Origin: Unio delphinus
Taxonomy: Eukaryota > Mollusca > Bivalvia > Unionida > Unionidae
NCBI GenBank assembly: GCA_029339505.1
Contig: JAQISU010001235.1
Location: 37,415,815-37,479,814, forward strand
DNA length: 64,000 nucleotides
Direction of reading: 5' to 3'
The notes below the pieces were generated by a model. The model was given only the letters and a program-made list of their open reading frames with translations, had not been told where the DNA came from and ran no database searches. How positions within the stretch are numbered: the first letter of the stretch is position 1; each line of letters opens with the position of its first letter. The position numbers were made by a program, and so were the translations under genes. Below, in pieces: positions 56,050 through 64,000 of this stretch.

Positions 56050-56570
56050 ACTTTAAAAAATTTATAACTTTGAAATTTAAACATCACCTAATTTGAATCT
56101 GAAATTTAAAATTACCTAATTTGAATGTAAAATTTAAACATCACCTAATTTAAATCTGAAATATAAACATCACCTAATTTAAATCTGAAATATAAACCTA
56201 ACCTAATTTGAATCTAAAATTTAAACATCACCTAATTTGAATGTAAAATATAAACATCACCTAATTTGAATGTAAAATTTAAACATCACCTAATTTGAAT
56301 CTGTAATTTAAACATCACCTAATTTAAATCTGAAATTTAAACATCACCTAATTTGAATCTAAAATTTAAACATCACCTAATTTTGAATGTAAAATTTAAA
56401 CATCACCTAATTTAAATCTGAAATGTAAACATCACCTAATTTGAATTGGAAATGTAAACATCACCTAATTTAAATCTGAAATGTAAATATCACCTAATTT
56501 AAATCTGAAATTTAAACATCACCTAATTTGAATCTGAAATATAAACATCACCTAATTTAAATCTGACAGG
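56050..56570. repeat. 28-bp minisatellite, about 18 copies
   Basis: Imperfect copies of TTTAAACATCACCTAATTTGAATCTGAA. They begin about 75 bp after the donor of the 55873 exon. Confidence 0.9.
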
Positions 56571-56958
56571 CAGTGTGGAAGGTGCTATCCATGGATACAT
56601 GATGATATGGAGTGAAAAAATTATATACTGGGAATCTTGGTCAGGTGGATATGTCAACAATGACCCTGCCTGTACACACTGACCCTTATACCCCCTTAAT
56701 CATATGTACAAATTCTTTTATCTGTGATTATTTTCCACCCATAGATTTTTTTATCTGTGATTATTTTCCACCCACAAATTCTATGTTTAATTTCCAACCC
56801 ATTTAGTTATGTGCATATGAATTATGTAGTTTGCGATTTTTAAAAAGGGGACATAACTCCTTGCATGGTCATGAGTAAGATACTTCGCTGTTTAACATAA
56901 AGTTGTACAAATTGAATGCGATTCAGTCCTTGATACTTTATGATGTCTCTCTTTGCAG
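56571..56958. other. Intron, short duplication only
   Basis: A ~30-bp direct duplication (TTATCTGTGATTATTTTCCACCCA) lies at 56718-56773. No gene recognised. Confidence 0.5.
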
Positions 56959-57079
56959 TAAGTTTATCAAGTTGAAGTATGGTGTCGAGTATGGTATAAG
57001 CACAAAGACCGCAGCCTATCTCTCAGGAGCGGTGTATGATGTGTCCATGGTTGTCTCCCCTTTCCTGGGCGGATTAATT
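56959..57079 (+). CDS. MFSD1: MFSD1-like transporter, exon (TM8)
   Basis: Exon between acceptor CTCTTTGCAG and donor GTAAGC. It encodes SKFIKLKYGVEYGISTKTAA and the helix GAVYDVSMVVSPFLGGLI. This matches the MFSD1 region FTEKFGF...AxxINSxxYxISAPxSPxFGxLV. The Val-Tyr-Asp/x-Ser-x-x-x-Ser-Pro-Phe pattern is conserved. It ends in phase 0 and joins cleanly to 61601. Confidence 0.9.
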
Positions 57080-57585
57080 GTAAGCTCCAGCCCCACGCTG
57101 CATTATTAAATGTTGCTATAATTCAGAAACAAACCTTTTGTTTACTTATTCAGGACTGGAAAGTTATTAAAATTATTATTTTATCACCTGTAAATGATCA
57201 GACATGGGTATCACTTTTTCCATCATTATTGGCATCTTTGTCCACATTAAGACTTTCTGTTAATGTTTCTTAAAACTCATTATTGGCATCCTACCAGTTT
57301 GTGTCATAGTGTAGCAAGATAACTGGTTTGGATTTCGGATTTACAACAGAACACTTTTGATGGTGATACAAATACAATGTCTAATGATGAATGACTTTAA
57401 TGAGAAAAGAATTTTGATTGATAATTGTGTGTATAAGATCCAAATATTGGACAAATTAACATAATCTGCATGCATCTAATAATGCAACAAATGAAAATAC
57501 AAATAAAAGACCTTACACAGTACAAGAACAAAGGTGAATGATTCACGGTGATTTCATGCAACAAAAAAGAATATTTTACTCAAAT
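57080..57585. other. Intron, nothing recognised
   Basis: AT-rich intron without recognised features. Confidence 0.4.
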
Positions 57586-57825
57586 AGGTCAGAAATATGG
57601 TACTTTACTCGTATAGTAAAATGTATTTACTCAGATAGTGATTAAATGAGCTATTTTACTCATATAGTAAAATGTATTTACTCAGATAGTGATTAAATGA
57701 GGTATTTTACTCGTATAGTAAAATGTATTTACTCAGTGATTAAATGAGCTATTTTACTCGTTTAGTAAAATGTATTTACTCAGATAGCGATTAAATGAGC
57801 TATTTTACTCGTGTAGTAAAATGAT
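57586..57825. repeat. ~52-bp tandem repeat
   Basis: Four to five copies of a unit with TTACTCAGATAGTGATTAAATG and CTATTTTACTCGTATAGTAAAATG. Part of each unit (TTTACT / AGTAAA) is self-complementary. Confidence 0.85.
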
Positions 57826-57987
57826 GAAAACAAAAGGACAAATATATGAAAAAACTTTTACAATCCCCCAAAACACAGTATTACAAATCCCAAAATTAGC
57901 CCATGGCTAAAAGATTACATGTATGGAGTTACACACTCCATCACCATCACATTTGGCTACCAGTAACACTGTGGATACCCGTCACAC

Positions 57988-58740
57988 GGTGGCCGGACAA
58001 AATGTCCGCGGACAAAATGGCACGGATAAAATATCATGTGGACAAAATGTCCGCGGACAAAATGTCACTGACAAAATGTCATGTGGACAAAATGTCAGTG
58101 GACATAATGAGTTCAGAATAAAAGAATTGGAAGTCCAAGTAGGATGAGGCAGTTGGAATAGAAAGACTCTAGAAAGTAGGAAACGTTGGAACACGGTCGA
58201 GAGAAAGGTGATGGAGTCAGTCGTGGATATTGCGCACTTTTCACCACTCGTTATGATGATGAAACAAATCCTTTTTAGACACAGCTAGTAAACCATGTTG
58301 ATATAACTTGTGTTGAATTGAAAATTACCACTAATAATTTGTTTGATTAAATTTGTGTTTTTTCTGGTCTAAGGGGGCCTGTATTGAATTATTCCTTCCC
58401 AATAATCTTGCCCAGTTCTCTGTTGGTATTCTCTCTTTTCATACCGAGTTATAATATCGACGGAGGTCATTCCGTAGACAACGTAGCTAAATCCAATTTA
58501 CTACCCCTCCTTCTTAGAGGGAGACGTTACAGTACGTTATAATAAAGTTAGACTAAATTTGAATAAATAGATTAGTGAATTTTTTTATTGGATTTTCCAT
58601 CTTATATTTTTTTCCGCAAATGTTTGGACCGCGGACATTTTGTCCGTGTCATTATGTCCACTGACATTTTGTCCACATGACATTTTGTCTGTGCCATTTT
58701 GTCCGTGCCATTTTGTCCGCGGACATTTTGTCCTAGCACC
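57988..58740. mobile_element. Foldback, MULE-like non-autonomous element with 9-bp TSD
   Basis: Inverted terminal arms of about 120 bp (57988-58111 and 58621-58740) start GGTGGCCGGACAAAATGTCC and are built of repeated GGACAAAATGTC subunits, several containing the palindrome GTCCGCGGAC. They enclose about 510 bp of unrelated, non-coding sequence. The direct repeat CCGTCACAC flanks both ends (57979-57987 and 58741-58749). A 9-bp duplication and long arms with subrepeats fit Mutator-like (MULE) foldback elements. Confidence 0.75.
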
Positions 58741-60190
58741 CCGTCACACTGGTCAATCAAGCAGTCAGTCTTCCAGATAGTCACCAACCACCATTCAATT
58801 CTTTGGTCAATCAAACAATCAGCATCCACCAATCGGTCAGCAATGATCGATCACCTCCTACTTGACCAGCAACACTGTTCACTCAGCTTTACAGCTGCTA
58901 TTGTCAACTTCTGTGGTTAGCTCTACAGCTGCTACCACATTGACTCCGATCAGCTGTACAGCTATGACTTTGATCACTTAAATCAGCTGTACAGCTGCGA
59001 CTCTGATGACTGATCCCTTCGATCAGCTGAAAATACATCAAAAACTGTGTACTATGCATGACACGAGCATATATGATAAAATGAAATGATGCAATATACG
59101 GTAAGCTATACAGATACACTATCGGACAATAATTACAAAACAATACACAGGTTCAGAAGTGAGCCTACCTGTGCTTGATAAAAATTCTACAGTACTAAAA
59201 GTTTCTTTAAAATGCTACTTTATATTGCTAATATAAATCTCTTGCCAACTCACACACAAGAATAGAAAATATTTGCATTATACTATATAAGCCAAAGCTA
59301 CATTGAAAATGAATATAGATAAACGTGGTAGTACAATAGTTATATCTTATACACAAGAAATTAATAAATAAATCACATGCCTCCACAGCTGAAGATGTCC
59401 AAGTCCTTAAAATAGACTGTTCACTGACAAGACATTCAGTAATGTAGAGATTTTAGTCTTACAGTGAGACATTTATACAGAGACGATGCCGGAATACCTT
59501 ATCTGTGTGCTGGAAGTTATCTATTCTTTCTATTGAAAGCATTTTTTTGCACATGTGGCATAGGATAAACTGATCTCAGTGTTTTTAAATATTGTATAAT
59601 ACACATAAATCACCCTTAATCCCAAAAAATGAAATCCGAGCACATGTATTTAATAAATAAAAGGATTTATACAATTCTGTGACACATACAAGAGTTATTT
59701 TGCTTTTCAAAACCAGCTTTCAGTATATATTCTTAAACATTACAATGTGTTAAATGTGTTTGCTTTAAGAAACTAATGCTTAAATTATTATGTTACAGAT
59801 ATCTTGTAGAATAGAGCATTTCTATAAGAAACCTGATTCTAACAAAGGTCATTTCTGAAGAAGTTGTCATCATCCACCTTCAAAACACTCTGTTAAATGT
59901 ATTTGAGTTACCTGTTTTATTTCAGTAAGCACATTTACTTTTGTACTTTTATGGGAAATATCCTAAAGGTAGTTGTTAATCTAGAAATGATGTCACAACA
60001 TTTGTCAGTGGTTGCCTGAATCTTCTTAAACAGGTGGATATCATAAATAATGTTAAATCAGCATTATTAACTCAATAAATGCAGTTGCTATACCTAAATG
60101 TTTACTCATTTTAATTCATAAATGTGTATTTATTAGGACATGCAGGCAATGAAATAATGATATGTGATGTTTTTGTTCTTTTTTTTGGGT
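58741..60190. other. Intron with CAGCTGTACAGCTG repeats
   Basis: Short GC-richer imperfect repeats with CAGCTGTACAGCTG palindromes lie at about 58885-59010, and TCAATCAARCAGTCAG repeats near 58750-58830. The remainder to 60190 is AT-rich with no gene recognised. Confidence 0.5.
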
Positions 60191-60191
60191 A

Positions 60192-60445
60192 GCAACTCTG
60201 GTGGCCTAAGTGGTCCACCTCGGATGTGTGAGGTCATGGGTTAAAACCCTGGCTGAGTCATACCAAACACTTAAAAAATGGTTATAATAGCTACCTTGTC
60301 AGGTGCTTAGCATTAAGAGGTTATCATTAGTGTTAGGACTGCTTGGCCTGATATTAGGATAATGTATCTGGGAGGGACATGATGCTACATGTCTGTGGCA
60401 TGATGCTGCAGTGCTAGATATCACTATAAACTGCCACACTGCAGA
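60192..60445 (+). mobile_element. tRNA-headed SINE, CORE-like body
   Basis: It begins CTCTGGTGGCCTAAGTGGTCC (A-box-like), then GGGTTAAAACCCTGG (degraded B box). GAGTCATACCAAACACTTAAAAATGG and a body containing GTGCTTAGCATTAAGAGGTTA follow. This order is seen in molluscan CORE-type SINEs; I recognise it by pattern only. No flanking duplication was identified. Confidence 0.6.
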
Positions 60446-60695
60446 CATTGTAGTGATATGACTGAAATATTTATTTTGCTTCATATAAAAATATGGATGA
60501 TATTGGAAATCTTTATTCAGTGGAAAATATTTACCGTTAAGTTTTTCTGATAATTTTAACTTGCTAGACAAAATAAGAATTTTTAAATGATATACAATTG
60601 ATTGTTTACATCAGGGTACCAGGTAAATGTGATCAATTTGATTGATACAACATAGCTCTCATTTCTTGGCAGTGGCATTGGCTTCAGCAGTGTTA
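60446..60695. other. Intron, nothing recognised
   Basis: AT-rich intron between the SINE and a short array. Confidence 0.4.
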
Positions 60696-60788
60696 TGATA
60701 AAGTTTTTGAGTACTGTCTTCAAGTTTTTGAGTACTGTCTTCAAGTTTTTGAGTACTGTCTTCAAGTTTTTGAGTACTGTCATCAAGT
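60696..60788. repeat. 21-bp tandem repeat, 4 copies
   Basis: Four copies of TTTTTGAGTACTGTCTTCAAG, nearly identical. Confidence 0.9.
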
Positions 60789-60959
60789 TGTTTCAAGTCA
60801 TATCATCTACATTGTGGCTGTATTCAATTGCAGCAGTGTTACAATAAGATAAGATAAGAAAGATAAGAATTAAGATAAGAATTCTTTATTTCAGACTACA
60901 AAGTTCATACCTCTAAATTAAAATACAAAGTTTTAAAAAAAAACATTTTAAACATAAAA

Positions 60960-60962
<3 letters not shown>

Positions 60963-61038
<76 letters not shown>
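60963..61038. repeat. (TA)n microsatellite
   Basis: About 38 TA dinucleotides in intron sequence. A GATAAGA-type repeat lies just before it at about 60846-60885. Confidence 0.95.
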
Positions 61039-61041
<3 letters not shown>

Positions 61042-61369
61042 TAATTATTTGTTCCATCTACTAATAATATGAGAATTTACATGAATGTCATAGTTCCAAA
61101 GAGGTTTCAATATACAGTTCTTACTATTGGATATTCTTGTATTACTATACATATCAAGTTTATATCCTGATGTGTTTTGAATTCTGTCTCTGGGCAGTTC
61201 TGTTTAAACATACATGGTAACTGGGGAAGGCACTATTTTAAAATTACAAGGTATTCTGGTTATCATACACAGTTCATATGTAAATGATGACAGTTTCTGA
61301 ATTGCATCTTTTGGTGACTGCTCGACATTGAAAGTGCCTTCCCAGGGTCCCAAGTAGGTTTTACTGGAA

Positions 61370-61490
61370 CAGTTCTCATCTGTATTGGTTAAATTGTAAC
61401 AGTGTTCACAGTTATCATCTGTATTGGTTAAATTGTAACAGTGTTCACAGTTATCATCTGTATTGGTAAAACTGTAACAGTGTTCACATT
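61370..61490. repeat. 39-bp tandem repeat, 3 copies
   Basis: Three copies of a unit with ATCTGTATTGGTTAAATTG and TAACAGTGTTCACAGTT, immediately upstream of the duplicated splice acceptor. Confidence 0.9.
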
Positions 61491-61504
61491 TGAGACACCA
61501 CATT

Positions 61505-61574
61505 ATGCAAAATAAAATTTTCTTTTTCAGGATGTGATTGGAAATAGAGGCATTCTTGCCCTGTCTTGTGCCTT
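61505..61574 (+). repeat. 70-bp tandem copy of a splice acceptor and exon start
   Basis: The sequence 61505-61574 is repeated at 61575-61644. Each copy holds a TTTTCTTTTTCAG acceptor followed by the first 44 bases of the exon (GATGTGATTGGAAA...). The copies differ at a few bases (for example GGAAATAGA versus GGAAAAAGA). Splicing to the first acceptor would add 70 bases and shift the frame. Confidence 0.95.
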
Positions 61575-61600
61575 ATGCAAAAAAAAATTTTCTTTTTCAG

Positions 61601-61738
61601 GATGTGATTGGAAAAAGAGGCATTCTTGCCCTGTCTTGTGCCTTACTTACAATACCTGTTTTTGGTCTACTTGCTTTCACGTACTGGTACCCTCTCATTG
61701 CAACGTTATGGCTTGGAATCACATACAGTTTTGCTGCA
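61601..61738 (+). CDS. MFSD1: MFSD1-like transporter, exon (TM9-TM10)
   Basis: Exon between acceptor TTTCTTTTTCAG (ends 61600) and donor GTAAGA. It encodes DVIGKRGILALS, the second MFS signature loop (D-x-x-G-x-R/N), and two hydrophobic segments ending LWLGITYSFAA. This aligns with VDKTGKN...LGLSYSLLA in vertebrate MFSD1. It is 46 codons, phase 0 at both ends. I prefer the second acceptor because it keeps the frame. The exon normally following (WP-x-V...GTAxG-x-x-x-S-x-Q region) was not seen before 62722. Confidence 0.85.
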
Positions 61739-62721
61739 GTAAGAATTTATCAAATAATTTTCCTTAATGTTCATCATATCTTTTGCTTCCAGAAAAAACT
61801 TTTAACTTATGCAAATCTTTGCATGGTTTTGTGTACAGAAGTTAATAAAAGAACTGCGGTGGTATACCTCTCACTTGATAAGTTGCACACAATGGGGCCA
61901 AAAACATAGACCACACTATAAGCGAGGATGCAAGCTAACGAGAGACCAAAAAAAATCTGCTAGACAATGAGAAAACCACAGGGTGGGGTGGGGGTAGGAA
62001 TTAGGTTGTTTAATGACTGAATCGTCTGTTTTAATTGCATCGGTAATACTTGTCAATAAAGTGCTTTTTCTAATGAAGTTGTTCATTATTCTGCATTTAA
62101 TACATAGTTGGTACACTTTGCCTACAATGTGTGCAGTTTCATATTTTTATATTTTAATGTGTGAACATTCTGATTGGTCCAAATAGCCCATGAAATTATT
62201 ATGCAGTATTCTCATTACTGTGATTGTGAGAAAACTATTTTAACCCTTCCTTCTGGAATGTTTTGTTGTCAATGAACATTTTCACTGTCATTTTTTTTAT
62301 TTGATTCACACACAAAAATTGGTCAAAAAATGTACCACCACAAGGGCTTGTTATGTCCATTTACCAACGCAACCATCACATGTACACAAAAACATTTGTA
62401 TATTGCATCACTGCTTTTTGTTTGGTTTTTTAGTCTGGTTCATGGTGTAGTAAGTAAAAATGTATTGTGAAGCATAGTGTCTGCAAACCTGAGTAACTGT
62501 TGATAAACCACAAACAAGAATACTTTTTTCAAAAACCAGCAATATTTATTTTGTGGGATAATTGTCTATGTAGAAACTCAATTTTTGTGTTGTTCAGCTA
62601 GTACAATATTGATGCCGTGATGATTTCATTGCAAGTAATAGTGAAACTTATTATCACCCTTGAATAAATCTCTTTAAGTGCCAATTCCTGAATTGTCTGT
62701 AACTTCTTTCCTGTGCAATAG
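61739..62721. other. Intron where a conserved exon is missing
   Basis: AT-rich sequence with no readable segment for the TM10-TM11 region (about 50-60 residues) expected here in MFSD1 proteins. A short G-rich run lies at 61981-62000. Confidence 0.5.
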
Positions 62722-62804
62722 TCTGGATACGTGAAACAAATCTCTATATTTTATGCAGTATTCATTTTGCTTGGTTGCCTTGCTATCTTTGATCACATGA
62801 TTAA
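62722..62804 (+). CDS. MFSD1: MFSD1-like transporter, exon (TM12)
   Basis: Exon between acceptor TGTGCAATAG and donor GTAAGT. It encodes SGYVKQISIFYAVFILLG followed by CLAIFDHMIK, the last membrane helix; compare RGYLFLEVFFI...LLYLV in vertebrates. It starts in phase 0 and ends two bases into a codon, so at least one more exon should lie beyond the window. Confidence 0.7.
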
Positions 62805-63483
62805 GTAAGTTAATTTAAGTAAGTTAATTTAAGATCATTTTATTATATTATGTACACAGCAGCATTTACAGCGGTGTTTGATTAAACAAACTGAGTTTAC
62901 CTGAAATACTACTGGCCGCTAGATCTTAGCATGTAGAATTTGCATGACTTTTAACGATTCTTATATTCTACCCCCTTTATTTGATTCAAAAGACATAATT
63001 AACATAATAATATAAATTAAGGAGACCAGATTTTATTCAGTGCAACAATACATTATTAGCTGTTACAATAGATTGACATATTTAATGTTTAATTACAAGA
63101 GGACATTTATGATGATTACACTTGAAAGGAACTAAATGATGGAACTAAAATGCAAATTTCACTTGATGAAAAGTTATTTAATTGGTATTTATTTATTTAT
63201 GTACTGCCTCCACTATGCATGACATTTTCATTTATGGAAATTTCCTTGAACATTATTAATTACAGTGTACTTTGGTAAGAAATGTAACAAATTATATGGC
63301 TTCTTTTTAAAAGTTGATAATTTGATAATGTTGATTAAAATTTCCAGGTACTAATCTGCTGTCTTTGACAATAAACAAGTGATAAATCAAAGTTTCCATT
63401 ACCGATTTTGATCGCTATTTTCTTCAAGTTCAACAACTAGGGATTCATTTTTTTAGTATTTTCTAGCTTTAAAAAAAGGGATC
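62805..63483. other. Intron, nothing recognised
   Basis: AT-rich intron downstream of the last visible exon. Confidence 0.4.
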
Positions 63484-63582
63484 AACGTCTGACTAAACAT
63501 TGTGTATTACCTTTTCAACGTCTGACTAAACATTGTGTATTACCTTTTCAATGTCTGACTTCACATTGTGTATTACCTTTTT
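63484..63582. repeat. 33-bp tandem repeat, 3 copies
   Basis: Three copies of CAACGTCTGACTAAACATTGTGTATTACCTTTT, the last one diverged. Confidence 0.9.
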
Positions 63583-63854
63583 TCTGATTGTGCTTTTTTA
63601 GTTGGTCATTCTTTTATTTTTTTATATCTTTATTATATTATTATATATTTATTATATAAATTTTTTTAGGTCAATTGTGTGATGTTATTAGTACAGAACT
63701 ATGATTTTACATTTTAGATTTGCTTCATCCCTACATTTTCACAAAGTTTTGCTGGGAAAGCTGACAGTAACAGTATTAGTCAAAATTATTACTGAATGTC
63801 CAACTGAAACTGCACAGATCTAAATCTGCTGTGATGCATGTGTTTAGAAACAAT

Positions 63855-63968
63855 CAGTGGAACAAACAACATAGACCCTGATCTGCAGGTGCATATGTAA
63901 CAGCAGATCAGGCCTATGTTATGTTGTTTGCAGATGAACATGACTGATATGCAAGCATATATGGTACT
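63855..63968. repeat. Dispersed palindromic repeat, copy 2
   Basis: AACAACATAGACCCTGATCTGC is followed after a short spacer by GCAGATCAGGCCTATGTTAT, forming an imperfect hairpin of about 70 bp. The tail GCATATATGGTACT is shared with the copy at 4712-4816. It is better preserved than that copy. Confidence 0.7.
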
Positions 63969-64000
63969 AGTCATATTAATAAGTTATTGGTAGGTATATA

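Overview
The window is animal genomic DNA, most likely from a bivalve or other lophotrochozoan. It is AT-rich and intron-rich, crowded with minisatellites and (TA)n tracts, and holds tRNA-headed SINEs of the kind common in molluscs plus Penelope, DIRS, CR1-like, hAT, MULE-like and Polinton elements. The taxon is inferred from this content, not proven.

One host gene spans most of the window on the + strand: an MFSD1-family major facilitator transporter. Ten exons are visible (5860-5960, 13564-13667, 23600-23655, 24020-24163, 26437-26595, 34297-34412, 55873-55973, 56959-57079, 61601-61738, 62722-62804). Their phases join without a break. The 5' exon(s), one exon expected between the last two, and the 3' end were not found. 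Several exon borders are altered by repeats: a tandem array copies the splice donor of the 13.6 kb exon, a TCTA microsatellite starts just after the donor of the 23.6 kb exon, a 2 kb array follows the 26.5 kb exon, and the acceptor of the 61.6 kb exon is duplicated.

The intron between exons 34297-34412 and 55873-55973 holds a 19.4 kb Polinton/Maverick (adintovirus-like) element, 34945-54366, with inverted repeats of about 180 bp. It carries decayed genes for a major capsid protein, a penton-like protein, an adenain-type protease, small hydrophobic virion-type proteins, a repetitive fibre-like protein, a protein-primed DNA polymerase that runs into an SF1 helicase, a DDE integrase, a zinc-ribbon/phospholipase A2 protein and an FtsK/A32-type packaging ATPase. 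Virion genes lie on the left half (+). Three small unknown genes and the integrase and PLA2 genes lie on the minus strand. Polymerase-helicase and ATPase lie on the plus strand. Nearly every gene is broken by stops or frameshifts, so this is a fossil provirus-like copy. A further insertion of about 5.1 kb (37409-42513) with CACGTGAG-rich ends lies at the 3' end of the capsid gene.

The remaining DNA is intron filled with transposon remnants (Penelope-like RT 0.8-2.1 kb; hAT MITE 5.1 kb; possible solo LTR 8.4-9.2 kb; split LINE 11.6-12.7 kb; CR1-like LINE 23.0-23.5 kb; DIRS-like 30.1-33.05 kb; foldback element 58.0-58.7 kb) and many minisatellites. At the far left (251-462) are two adjacent multi-hairpin structures, which I could not assign to any known family.
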